Shown one piece after another: positions 8,326 to 15,476 of a stretch of DNA of 20,592 nt. The translations under genes and the position numbers were made by a program. Origin of the DNA: JAGGZI01 sp964399605 (lineage in GTDB: Archaea; Aenigmatarchaeota; Aenigmatarchaeia; PWEA01; JAGHBM01); the NCBI GenBank assembly GCA_964399605.1, contig CAYNRH010000012.1, positions 1 to 20,592 of the forward strand, read 5' to 3'. The notes beneath the pieces were generated by a model. It did no database searches and was not told the origin of the DNA. It saw nothing but the letters and a program-made list of their open reading frames with translations. Numbering within the stretch: the stretch's first letter is position 1; every line of letters starts with the position of its first letter.

Positions 8326-8781
8326 TTATTCAAGTTCTTTTACAACTTTTTTTACTATATTTTCTATAACTGATATTCTCCTGTAATAATCTTCTGCAAT
8401 CTTCAAATACTCTTTACTGGCTTTCGTTTTTTTGTATTTGCTTATTATTTCGGGCATCTTTTTCTTTGATATTTTTATGTTCTCCAAGATTTTTTTCATA
8501 GTATCAATTATATAAGGCAGCACATCCTTATCCATATAAAAATATATTTTTTTTGATTTCGGCTTCTTAAGCCGTCTAATCAATATTGAATTGCTTAACA
8601 TATTCATGGTTGTGCTCACTGCTGACAGGCTGTATCCGGTTCTTTTTGCAAGTTCGTCGAGTGAAATTTCTCCGGGTTCTACGTAAAGTATACTTATGAT
8701 TTTTGAAGTGAGTTCATTGAATCCTTTGGATTTGTTTATGTCATATAACAGCCTTATAAATTCTTCTTTTGGGTCCTTCAT
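8326..8781 (-). CDS. GbsR/MarR-like winged-helix regulator of the ABC operon
   Basis: The protein of about 151 aa has an N-terminal winged helix: an L-T-S-K-I-I-S-I-L-Y helix, LDELAKRTGYSLSAVSTTMNML (about 41-62, the HTH), and a Lys-rich wing (RRLKKPKSKKIYFYM). A long helical C-terminal half follows, probably for dimerisation. The arrangement resembles archaeal GbsR-type members of the MarR superfamily. No ligand pocket can be identified. The start is placed at ATG 8781 (MKDPKEEF); a TTG three codons earlier is less likely. It is the first gene of the ABC operon, and a 12-bp inverted repeat sits between its TATA-like box and its start, so it probably represses its own operon. What it senses is not visible. 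Confidence 0.82.
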   Translation of the reverse strand: MKDPKEEFIRLLYDINKSKGFNELTSKIISILYVEPGEISLDELAKRTGYSLSAVSTTMNMLSNSILIRRLKKPKSKKIYFYMDKDVLPYIIDTMKKILENIKISKKKMPEIISKYKKTKASKEYLKIAEDYYRRISVIENIVKKVVKELE

Positions 8782-8803
8782 TTTTATCAACTTTTACAAA
8801 TTT

Positions 8804-8825
8804 CTGAAAATTCAGTATATTATGA
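8804..8825 (-). promoter_or_regulatory. Promoter and candidate operator of the ABC operon
   Basis: On the minus strand a TATA-like ATAATATA element lies at about 8815-8823, predicting transcription start near 8793-8797. Directly downstream of it, 8804-8815 reads CTGAAAATTCAG on the plus strand, an inverted repeat with 5-bp arms and a 2-nt centre. A repressor bound there would block TBP/TFB or RNA polymerase. The first gene of the operon encodes a winged-helix protein, which makes autoregulation the simplest reading. Confidence 0.4.
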
Positions 8826-8845
8826 AATTTTATGAGAACAAGTAT

Positions 8846-10276
8846 TTAAAGTTTTTTCGTATTAGAATAAATAAAGTTTACTTCTGGGTCCTTATCGCAT
8901 GTAAATTCCAAATTATAATTATTTTCCATGATTTTCTTCAATTTTTTCCATTCTTCAGTTTTTAATCCTGAATTAAATCTCGTAAAAACAAAGTATATTG
9001 GCTTATTTGTACTGTTTTCCAATATTTTAAAATCACGTAAGTTTATTTGTGGATAATAAAAAGATTTCTTTTTAACATAATACCTAAATAGAGGGGAACT
9101 TTCACTAACAATAATAAAATCTCCGTTTACATTTTTCAGGTATTTTACAACTTGATTAAAACAGTAGGTGTTTGTTGTGTAATAAGTTTTTGCAGTTATA
9201 TAAAAAGTGATGGCCGTTTGGATTAATAAAAACATTAAAGAAAATACTATTATATATTTTTTATACTTTTTCAAATGTTCTATAAAAATTGCAGAAAGAA
9301 TGCAAACAAATGGAACGGTTTGTATAACATATCTATATTCTTTATGTGGCGCAATGCTTGCAAAAATCAGGTAGATGAATACAAATAAAAGTAATACTAT
9401 GATTTTTTTATTCTTTATTTTCCTTTTGTAAATAAGATAAATAATACCAAAAACAAGAACAATTCCCAAAAAAGAAAATATCGACAGCCAATTTTTCAAG
9501 TAAAAATACCATGGCTGTATTCCCCCCCAGTAATATGCTGCTTTACTACCATGAATGAATGCACCAAGTGGATTATCATATACAGAAATACCATAAATAA
9601 ACCAGGGAGTTAAAACCAGTAAAAATGAAACAACAGAATACCAAAAATATTTATCTTTCAAAAAGCTTAACGAACTATATTTTAACAAGAAGTATAAGCC
9701 GAAAGCCGGCAAAAACCAGATGATTGTATATCTTGAAAGAATACCCAAACCCAGGACGACTCCAAATAAAATTTTATATTTTTTATTATTTTTTTCAAAC
9801 CCTTTAATAAAAAACAAAAAAGCTAACATTATAAAAAATGTTGAAAATACGTCTGTCATAACACGACTGCTAAAAAGAACATGAAGCGGATATACAGCAA
9901 GAAATAGAGAAGATAAAATACCAGCCTTTTCGTTGAACATTTCTGATCCAATGAAAAAAACAATTGTAGTAGTAAGCGCCCCAAAAAATGGAATTAAAAA
10001 GTCAATAAGGATGTCAATTTTCAGTGTGTATAGGAGAGATATGAAGTAAGGAAGAAGAGGTGGTCTGAAACCTGCTTTTGGGTATGAATTGTCTGGTATA
10101 TAATCGCACCAATCGCTTTTAAAGGAGTACTCCAATGGATTTTTGCTTAAATCATATCCAAGGTTAATATAGACAGTTTCATCCCATAGTTTAATGGGCA
10201 TAGAAAAAATGAATAATATTCTTAACAGGAGGGCGAAAACAAAAATCAATACAATAATTTTGTTTTTTTTATTCAT
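8846..10276 (-). CDS. GT39/ArnT-like membrane glycosyltransferase
   Basis: The 476-aa polytopic protein has about ten hydrophobic helices. After the first helix comes KLWDETVYINLG, the Asp-Glu pair in the first outer loop that is the catalytic signature of PMT/ArnT-like (GT-C) enzymes. Later landmarks also fit: FRPPLLPYFISLLY, YPLHVLFSSRVMTDVFSTFF, and the HKEYRYVIQTVPF segment typical of the group. GT-C enzymes use a polyprenyl-phosphate sugar and transfer the sugar outside the membrane. The acceptor here is unknown, but the heavily sequon-bearing surface protein nearby makes a glycosylation role attractive as inference. It ends 64 nt upstream of the ABC operon start and has its own promoter. 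It is divergent from the DNA glycosylase gene, with 44 nt between the starts. Confidence 0.85.
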   Translation of the reverse strand: MNKKNKIIVLIFVFALLLRILFIFSMPIKLWDETVYINLGYDLSKNPLEYSFKSDWCDYIPDNSYPKAGFRPPLLPYFISLLYTLKIDILIDFLIPFFGALTTTIVFFIGSEMFNEKAGILSSLFLAVYPLHVLFSSRVMTDVFSTFFIMLAFLFFIKGFEKNNKKYKILFGVVLGLGILSRYTIIWFLPAFGLYFLLKYSSLSFLKDKYFWYSVVSFLLVLTPWFIYGISVYDNPLGAFIHGSKAAYYWGGIQPWYFYLKNWLSIFSFLGIVLVFGIIYLIYKRKIKNKKIIVLLLFVFIYLIFASIAPHKEYRYVIQTVPFVCILSAIFIEHLKKYKKYIIVFSLMFLLIQTAITFYITAKTYYTTNTYCFNQVVKYLKNVNGDFIIVSESSPLFRYYVKKKSFYYPQINLRDFKILENSTNKPIYFVFTRFNSGLKTEEWKKLKKIMENNYNLEFTCDKDPEVNFIYSNTKKL

Positions 10277-10280
10277 AACT

Positions 10281-10316
10281 ATTTTAAAATGCAGAGAATA
10301 TTTAAATTATTGGTGA
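10281..10316. promoter_or_regulatory. Divergent promoter region between glycosyltransferase and DNA glycosylase
   Basis: The 44 nt between the two starts hold two A/T boxes: ATTTTAAAAT (10281-10290) and TATTTAAATTA (10299-10309). Each lies about 25-30 nt from the opposite gene's start. The left box would serve the plus-strand gene, with GGTGA at 10312-10316 as its ribosome binding site. The right box would serve the minus-strand gene as a leaderless message. The two promoters overlap and may compete. Confidence 0.4.
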
Positions 10317-10320
10317 AAAA

Positions 10321-10899
10321 ATGGATACATTACTCACAAGAAAGTTCTTTTCAAGAAGGACGGATTTGGTGGCCATAGATTTGCTTGGGTGTATATTAGT
10401 TAGGAAAATAGGAAACAAAAAACTTTCTGGAAAAATTGTTGAAACGGAAGCATATTTCGGTGAAAGTGATCCAGCGAGCCATGCCTATAGGGGCGTTACA
10501 CCAAGGAACAAAATAATGTTTGGCAAGCCGGGTTTTGCTTATGTTTACTTCATATATGGTAATCACCATTGCTTGAATTTTACAACTGAAAGAGAAGGGA
10601 GGGCAGGCGCAGTTCTCATAAGAGCATTAGAGCCATTGGAAGGAATTGATTTGATGAAGAAAAACAGAGGCACCAACAACATAAAAAATCTAACCAATGG
10701 ACCTGGAAAATTAACACAGGCACTTGCTATAACAAGAGAGCAGAACGGGCTGGACCTTGCTGGCAATGTTTTGTATGTCTTGAAAGGCGATGAACCAAAA
10801 GAAATTGTCAGGACGACGCGGGTTGGCATAAGGAACGGCAAGGGCTTGAAGTTAAGATTTTATATTAAGGACAGCCCATTCGTATCTAAACCGGTTTAG
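10321..10899 (+). CDS. 3-methyladenine DNA glycosylase, AAG/MPG family
   Basis: The 192-aa protein is a full-length member of the AAG (MPG) family, which flips out and excises alkylated or deaminated purines (3-methyladenine, hypoxanthine) in base excision repair. Visible landmarks: FFSRRTDLVAIDLLG at the N-terminus; IVETEAYFGESDPASHAYRG with the expected catalytic Glu (E43) and base-stacking Tyr (Y45); PRNKIMFGKPGFAYVYFIYG with the DNA-intercalating Tyr (Y79); HCLNF with the pocket Asn (N86); and NGPGKLTQAL near the C-terminus. All residues needed for activity appear present. Assignments of key residues are by comparison with the human enzyme. The gene stands alone with a GGTGA ribosome binding site and overlaps the end of convergent tldE by 14 nt. 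Confidence 0.95.
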   Translation: MDTLLTRKFFSRRTDLVAIDLLGCILVRKIGNKKLSGKIVETEAYFGESDPASHAYRGVTPRNKIMFGKPGFAYVYFIYGNHHCLNFTTEREGRAGAVLIRALEPLEGIDLMKKNRGTNNIKNLTNGPGKLTQALAITREQNGLDLAGNVLYVLKGDEPKEIVRTTRVGIRNGKGLKLRFYIKDSPFVSKPV

Positions 10900-12190
10900 T
10901 TACTGTTATGTCTTTTGCTAACACATATGGTGTGAAGACAGGGGTGCTTGTTTCCCAGGTGTATACATTCTTTGCATGGTTTGATATTTGCGTGATGTTT
11001 TTAAGAATGTTTATCATATTGTCGCTTATTCTTATGTTTTTCAGTGATTTCACAATTTCACCATTTTTTATCAGGAATATGCCATCCCTTGGAATTGTCG
11101 AAAAGTCTCCAGTGAAATAGTTTTGAAATCTCGTGTACCAGATATTTGTCACATATATGCCAGAATCTATGGAAGATATTATTTTCTCTTTTGACTTTCT
11201 TCCAGGTTGAAGTACTACTGACCAAGGTGTTGGATATATTATTCCGGCGTTGCCTGTTGTCTTAGTCTTGAATCTTTTTGCAGTTGATGTGTTGTGCAGG
11301 TAGGTTTTAAGCATACCTTCTTTTATTATGCAAGTTTTCTTTACTGGTACGCCTTCTGCATCAAATATTCTGGAGGAAAACCCATTTCTTCCGTCGTCAT
11401 ATATGCTGACTTTTTTTGATGCTATTTTTTTGCCAATTTTATTTGCAAGAAAAGACAACCCTGCTTCCACTGAACTCGCGGAGCTTGCTTCTCCAATATT
11501 TGACAATAAATCAGAAAATGCGACAGGGTCAAAAAATATGTTGTATTTTCCTTTTTTTCCTTCCACCGGGTTTTTGGATAATTTTGCTATCTCTCCGGCA
11601 TGCTTTCCAACATCTTCCGGATGTATGCCACTTATTTTTGATGAGCATGCCACATCATGTCCGGAGCCTTCCTTTTCTGCAAGCGCTCTCAAAGACAGGC
11701 TGATGTTGGTGGATTCAGATGAGCACTCAACTTTTTCTGATGTGCAGAGATTTTCTTTTGTTGATGATTTTAGAAGTGTCCCGGCACATTTTTTACCACC
11801 GTTTTCCCGAGCAGAATTTATGGAGGCTTCTATAATGTCTAAATCATCAAATTCACTGTTCAATATTTTTTTATCCGGCTTTGATTTTCTATACTTAAAC
11901 GGTCCTCTTGCCAGCTTATAGAAATTTTCATTTTTCTTTAAAAATTTCATTAATTTGATAGATTTTTTCAATACCCTGTTTATTTTTTCTTTGGTTGGAT
12001 TGTCAACTGTGGTTGAAATGGTTTTCCCATCTTTTGAAAGAAATATTGATAAGAAATTTTGGTTCCACTCTTTCGAGATTGATATGTCACTGTTTGCAAA
12101 TCTAATCTGGTTTGATTTGGATATTATGTGATTGGCTGCAATATAGTCAAATTTCTTATATTTTTTAACTACATATTCTGAAATATTCAT
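10886..12190 (-). CDS. tldE: TldE/PmbA-like subunit of the TldD-TldE metalloprotease
   Basis: The 434-aa protein belongs to the TldD/PmbA family but lacks the HExxxH zinc motif, as expected for the non-catalytic TldE (PmbA) partner. Typical features are the conserved middle (NIFFDPVAFSDLLSNIGEA), a FDAEGVPVKKTCIIKEGMLKTY strand pair, NTSTAKRF and the C-terminal DFSTIPRDGIFLIKNGEIV. In bacteria the TldD-TldE heterodimer degrades unfolded peptides and processes microcin B17; archaeal substrates are unknown. The ATG overlaps the tldD stop (ATGA), so the two subunits are translationally coupled, in keeping with a fixed 1:1 complex. Its 3' end overlaps the convergent DNA glycosylase by 14 nt. Confidence 0.92.
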   Translation of the reverse strand: MNISEYVVKKYKKFDYIAANHIISKSNQIRFANSDISISKEWNQNFLSIFLSKDGKTISTTVDNPTKEKINRVLKKSIKLMKFLKKNENFYKLARGPFKYRKSKPDKKILNSEFDDLDIIEASINSARENGGKKCAGTLLKSSTKENLCTSEKVECSSESTNISLSLRALAEKEGSGHDVACSSKISGIHPEDVGKHAGEIAKLSKNPVEGKKGKYNIFFDPVAFSDLLSNIGEASSASSVEAGLSFLANKIGKKIASKKVSIYDDGRNGFSSRIFDAEGVPVKKTCIIKEGMLKTYLHNTSTAKRFKTKTTGNAGIIYPTPWSVVLQPGRKSKEKIISSIDSGIYVTNIWYTRFQNYFTGDFSTIPRDGIFLIKNGEIVKSLKNIRISDNMINILKNITQISNHAKNVYTWETSTPVFTPYVLAKDITVTKPV

Positions 12191-13611
12191 TTTCTGCTCC
12201 CCACCAAAATATTTTTAAGAAGTATATGCGGACTGCCAAAGAATACAGGTATTCCCTGCATCGGGTCGCTCTTCCCGCATGTTCCAGCGAAATATTGTAT
12301 ATCATTTCCCCTTGCCTTCAGCGATGACCAAAAGTTTCTCGTGGTTATTTCAACTGCAGGATTCAGTATCATTCCTTTCAATTCACCGTTTCTTATGACA
12401 TATGCTTCATTTCCCACATATTTCGCATTCCATCTTTTATCGTCTATATTCCATTCCATGAAATTTTTTATATATACGCCATTTCTAACTTCTTTAATCA
12501 ATTCTTCAAAAGTCCATTTGCCAGGTTTTATGTAAGTGTTGGACATCCTTACTATTGGCTCGTTGGCATAAGACGTTGCACGTGAGGAGCCATTGCTTTT
12601 TACTCCAGTTTTATAAGCTGTTTCTCTGTTATGCAAAAATTCGTTTATAACACCGTTTTTGTAAAGGATTTTTGGCCTTGCTTTCACACCTTCATCATCA
12701 AAGAGGTAAAAGCCGTAGCTATTTGGTATGGTTGGATCGTCTATGACAGTAGCTTCATCACTTCCAATTCTTTTTCCAATTGAATTTATTTTAACAAATG
12801 ATTCTCCAGCCTGAGCTGCTTCCCTTCCCATTATCCTGTCTGCTTCCATTGGATGGCCGCAGCTTTCATGCGCTGCTATAGAGCCAACAAATGGACCAAG
12901 GACAGCATCAACTTTTTTCATCTTCATGATTTTTGCGGTTTTAAGTATTTTTTGTAGTGTGATTGCTTCCTCTTTCAGGGCTTTTTCAAGGCCCCATTTT
13001 TTTACAAATTCCCATCCACCGCTGTTTCCATATTGGAAATACATTTGTTTGCTTTTGTTGTTGTACACACATGTTATAACGTACGTGAAGTTCACTCTCG
13101 GTATGTATGATTTTATGAAAGCGCCGCCAGATGTTGCAACAATTTTTTCTGCTGTTGAAGTTTCCATGTTGTAATATCTTCCCGGAAGCTTGACGCCAGA
13201 AGAGAGGGCTTCTTTGTCTATGTCATATAGAAATTTGATTTTTTCATCAAGTCCCATGTCTTTTATAGGAATTTTTTCTTTAACAGAATATTTTTTTCTG
13301 TGGGACTTGTTTTTGGACAGTTTTATTTTTTCTTTTTGATGCAGTGAAGAAACCTTGGCAATTTTAATGGCAGTCTTGACGAGTTCTTCTATATTTTTTT
13401 TGTTTAGCATATTGGTTGATGCGAAACCAAGGGAGCCATTAACCAGAACTCTTAACGATACACCGGAGTATTCCTCATTGGAGTAAGAATCCAAAATGCC
13501 GTTCTTTAGGACAAAAGATTCGTTGTCTCCTGTTTCCATTCTAACTTCAGAATAGGAAGAACCCATTTCTTCTGACTTTTTTATTATTTTTTTTATGACA
13601 TCTTCATCCAT
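12187..13611 (-). CDS. tldD: TldD, catalytic subunit of the TldD-TldE zinc metalloprotease
   Basis: The product of about 474 aa carries the TldD zinc site HESCGH (H248-E249 and H253 from this start) in AAHESCGHPMEADRI, and the C-terminal GTCGKSDPMQGIP segment that supplies a Cys near the metal in known TldD proteins. Other family landmarks are SLRVLVNGSLGFAST, DDPTIPNSYGFYLFDDEGV and HNRETAYKTG. The subunit closes around unfolded peptides and cleaves them in the cytosol together with TldE. An in-frame ATG at 13623 exists, but ATG 13611 (MDEDVIKK) is preferred because a minus-strand TATA-like box at about 13637-13650 predicts transcription start near 13617, inside the longer version. It is divergent from the coiled-coil winged-helix gene, with 41 nt between chosen starts. 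Confidence 0.94.
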   Translation of the reverse strand: MDEDVIKKIIKKSEEMGSSYSEVRMETGDNESFVLKNGILDSYSNEEYSGVSLRVLVNGSLGFASTNMLNKKNIEELVKTAIKIAKVSSLHQKEKIKLSKNKSHRKKYSVKEKIPIKDMGLDEKIKFLYDIDKEALSSGVKLPGRYYNMETSTAEKIVATSGGAFIKSYIPRVNFTYVITCVYNNKSKQMYFQYGNSGGWEFVKKWGLEKALKEEAITLQKILKTAKIMKMKKVDAVLGPFVGSIAAHESCGHPMEADRIMGREAAQAGESFVKINSIGKRIGSDEATVIDDPTIPNSYGFYLFDDEGVKARPKILYKNGVINEFLHNRETAYKTGVKSNGSSRATSYANEPIVRMSNTYIKPGKWTFEELIKEVRNGVYIKNFMEWNIDDKRWNAKYVGNEAYVIRNGELKGMILNPAVEITTRNFWSSLKARGNDIQYFAGTCGKSDPMQGIPVFFGSPHILLKNILVGSRK

Positions 13612-13620
13612 AAAAACACA

Positions 13621-13652
13621 CATTTTAAATACTTTTAATTAAATATAAAATT
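13621..13652. promoter_or_regulatory. Interlocked divergent promoters of tldD and the winged-helix gene
   Basis: TTTTAAATA at about 13623-13631 is positioned to drive the plus gene as a leaderless message starting at 13653. ATTAAATATAAAA at about 13639-13650, read on the minus strand, is positioned to drive tldD. The two boxes overlap the opposite transcription units, so initiation in one direction should hinder the other. Confidence 0.4.
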
Positions 13653-14030
13653 ATGCCAGTTAAATCGTCAGATGAGATAATAAGGAAGGCAAGAGAATTG
13701 GATATGATGAGGAGGCTTGGACAAAACGCTAGCGCACAAAGCCCGGATATAAAGGAAATTCAAAAATCACTGCGAATAATTGAAATGAGAATGGATATGA
13801 TAAACAGAAAACTTGACAAGCTCATTGAGGAAAAGAGGTCCGTGGAGCTTAAAGATGCACATAGAAGAATTTTGAATCTTCTCAACACGTGGATGAGTAC
13901 GGAAAATTTGGCAAGGGCGCTGGGCTACAGCCAGGAATACACAAGCAGGAAGGTTTCAGACCTTAAGTCCATGGGCAAAATACAGGAGAGAAGAGAGGGA
14001 AAAAACATTTACTATAAAATAGCTGATTGA
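13653..14030 (+). CDS. Coiled-coil plus winged-helix DNA-binding protein
   Basis: I do not recognise a named family. The 125-aa protein has an N-terminal region rich in Arg, Met and Glu (EIIRKARELDMMRRLG). A helical segment at about 33-66 (IRNIEKS-type heptads: RIIEMRMDMINRKLDKLIEEK) probably forms a dimeric coiled coil. A C-terminal winged helix follows at about 68-125, with NLARALGYSQEYTSRKVSDL as HTH and a basic wing (RREGKNIYYKI). It is followed one nt later by the Toprim gene, so the two are co-transcribed and possibly work together on nucleic acid. The start fits a leaderless mRNA. Confidence 0.75.
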   Translation: MPVKSSDEIIRKARELDMMRRLGQNASAQSPDIKEIQKSLRIIEMRMDMINRKLDKLIEEKRSVELKDAHRRILNLLNTWMSTENLARALGYSQEYTSRKVSDLKSMGKIQERREGKNIYYKIAD

Positions 14031-14031
14031 A

Positions 14032-14373
14032 ATGGATTGTAAAGATGAAATTATTTCTTTTTTGGTTGGAATAAAATCCAAAAGCGTTGTTGTTGAGGGG
14101 AAAAGAGATGAAGAAGTGCTCAAGAGAATTGGATTCAATGACATTCAGGTTTTAAACAGGACGAAAGGAATATTTGATGCTTCTGATAAGTTGCCGAGAA
14201 ATGTTTTGATTTTAACTGATTTTGATACAGAGGGGGAAGAAATCGCAAAAAAACTCAGCGAAGTCCTGAAAAAAATGGGGAAGAGAGTTGACGCCAAAAA
14301 CAGAAAAGCTCTCAGGAAGCTGTTCCTGAAAAACAAGATAAACACAATAGAAGGATTGAAAAAATTACTCTAA
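14032..14373 (+). CDS. Toprim-domain protein, UPF0292 family
   Basis: The 113-aa protein is essentially one Toprim domain, the Mg-binding fold of primases, topoisomerases and RNase M5. The conserved Glu is in VVVEGKRDEEVLKRIG (E22) and the Asp pair in LILTDFDTEGEEIAKKL (D63, D65). A basic C-terminal segment (KRVDAKNRKALRKLFLKN) could contact nucleic acid. The length and motif order match archaeal UPF0292 proteins, relatives of the RNase M5 Toprim module but without its other domain. No substrate is established. It starts one nt after the winged-helix gene's stop, and its last 9 nt overlap the convergent OB-fold gene. Confidence 0.88.
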   Translation: MDCKDEIISFLVGIKSKSVVVEGKRDEEVLKRIGFNDIQVLNRTKGIFDASDKLPRNVLILTDFDTEGEEIAKKLSEVLKKMGKRVDAKNRKALRKLFLKNKINTIEGLKKLL

Positions 14374-14715
14374 CCTTTCTGCAATTATTTCTAATTCACC
14401 TTTATATTCCTTTACATTTCCTTTAATTTCTACATATCCGTTTATCTTTGGGCTTATGCTGAGCTTTTTTACAGTGTTTTCAAAGGCAACAACTTTTATT
14501 TCTCCTGTGTCATCCTTTACAGTAAGAAACATGTTTCCATTTTTGTAATAATTGGAGGTTACGTTGCCTCTTATGAATACCACCCTGCCTATATAACTTT
14601 TGTCTATATCGCCAATGTTTGTTTTTACGTTTGTGAACTGCACACCAACAAATAGAACAACTAATCCAATTATGGACAAAACCAGGCAGATGTTTCTAAG
14701 ATCTTTGTCGTTCAT
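14365..14715 (-). CDS. Membrane-tethered OB-fold protein
   Basis: The 116-aa product has an N-terminal hydrophobic helix (about 8-26, ICLVLSIIGLVVLFVGV). An OB-fold of the tRNA_anti/nucleic-acid-binding type follows: GRVVFIRGNVTSNYYKNGNMF, then LTVKDDTGEIKVVAF and YVEIKGNVKEYKGELEIIAE. OB-folds of this kind often bind DNA or RNA, but the single helix suggests that the domain faces outward or hugs the membrane, so a carbohydrate or peptide ligand cannot be excluded. The start overlaps the thpR stop (ATGA), implying coupled translation. Function unknown. Confidence 0.75.
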   Translation of the reverse strand: MNDKDLRNICLVLSIIGLVVLFVGVQFTNVKTNIGDIDKSYIGRVVFIRGNVTSNYYKNGNMFLTVKDDTGEIKVVAFENTVKKLSISPKINGYVEIKGNVKEYKGELEIIAERLE

Positions 14716-15242
14716 TTTATTACCTTAATTTTTTTGTATATCGGGCCGTCTGATGTTAATTTGCTTTCATACAGTACTAGAGAATTAACAACCATTTTAC
14801 CTATTTCTATGTTTTCATGTTTTTTTATAGTGTTTACTAATTTTTCCTTCTCAGTTAAAAATTTCACTCTGCATATTGTTAGATGTGCAGTTATTTTTCG
14901 AGTTTCTTTCCTTATTTCAGAGAATTTTTTGTTTATTTCATTAAGCAGTTTTTCAAACTTTTCTTTTTCCTTTGCACCAATCCATATTGTTTTTACGTAT
15001 GAGATATTTGGAAACACACCAATTCCAGATACGCTTATCTCTAATGGTTCAAAGTCAATTCCATCCATAATTTTCTTTACCTTTTCAGCTTCCTCTTCGG
15101 TTATGTCTCCAAAGAACTTAACTGTCCAGTGAAGGTTTTCTGGTTTAACAGTTTTCACTCCCTTCATTTCAAATTCTTTCTCAAGATTTTTTATTTTTTC
15201 CCTTAGGCCGTCGGGTATGGGTATGCCAAGAAAAGCTCTCAT
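14712..15242 (-). CDS. thpR: RNA 2',3'-cyclic phosphodiesterase (2H family, ThpR)
   Basis: The 176-aa protein is a 2H phosphoesterase with both catalytic HxTx motifs: HWTV (H38, T40) in ENLHWTVKFFGD and HLTI (H120, T122) in KITAHLTICRV. The N-terminus MRAFLGIPIPDGLREKI is the family standard. Relatives hydrolyse 2',3'-cyclic phosphates to 2'-phosphates and were first known as 2'-5' RNA ligases. The role in archaeal tRNA or RNA end processing is still unsettled. The start is ATG 15242; a GTG three codons upstream is ignored because the MRAF start matches the family and fits a leaderless message from an A/T box at about 15256-15268. It is the first gene of a two-gene unit with the OB-fold protein. 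Confidence 0.93.
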   Translation of the reverse strand: MRAFLGIPIPDGLREKIKNLEKEFEMKGVKTVKPENLHWTVKFFGDITEEEAEKVKKIMDGIDFEPLEISVSGIGVFPNISYVKTIWIGAKEKEKFEKLLNEINKKFSEIRKETRKITAHLTICRVKFLTEKEKLVNTIKKHENIEIGKMVVNSLVLYESKLTSDGPIYKKIKVIK

Positions 15243-15303
15243 AAAAAACACTTTTAATTAAATTTTAATGTTTTTATTTATATCTTATTTTATAAGTATT
15301 ATT

Positions 15304-15474
15304 ATGCCTATTCACAACCAGAGATTTGAAATTGAAAAATGTCCAGGGGATAAAATTTTAGATAATGTTCTACGATTTTTTAGGGAAAGTGTTACAGGAG
15401 AAGTCATAAGATGGGCAATAGTTGATGTTAAAAACGGCAAGTTTATAATAGAGGCCAGTATAATGGAGGGTTAA
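15304..15474 (+). CDS. 56-aa conserved-looking small protein upstream of DUF3326
   Basis: No family is recognised. The ATG at 15304 gives a 56-aa soluble protein (MPIHNQRFEIEKCPGDKILD) with an alternating strand-helix-strand pattern: a helix around DNVLRFFRESVTGEVIRW and two final strands (AIVDVKNGKFIIEASI). That could be a small alpha/beta subunit or regulator. A TATA-like box (ATTTATATCTT, about 15275-15285) sits 20-28 nt upstream, implying a leaderless transcript and ruling against a longer start at 15268. Its last codons contain GGAGGG, the ribosome binding site of the next gene, so its translation is physically tied to that of the DUF3326 protein. I infer that the two products act together. 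Confidence 0.7.
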   Translation: MPIHNQRFEIEKCPGDKILDNVLRFFRESVTGEVIRWAIVDVKNGKFIIEASIMEG

Positions 15475-15476
15475 AT

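Noticed and set aside
11328..11921. 197-codon plus-strand frame opposite tldE
   Set aside because: tldE is a clear family member over the same stretch; the opposite frame shows no recognisable motif and no promoter or ribosome binding site.
15268..15303. Longer start for the 56-aa protein, adding a hydrophobic N-terminus
   Set aside because: The added residues come from the A/T-rich promoter region and overlap the predicted TATA box; the ATG at 15304 fits a leaderless message.
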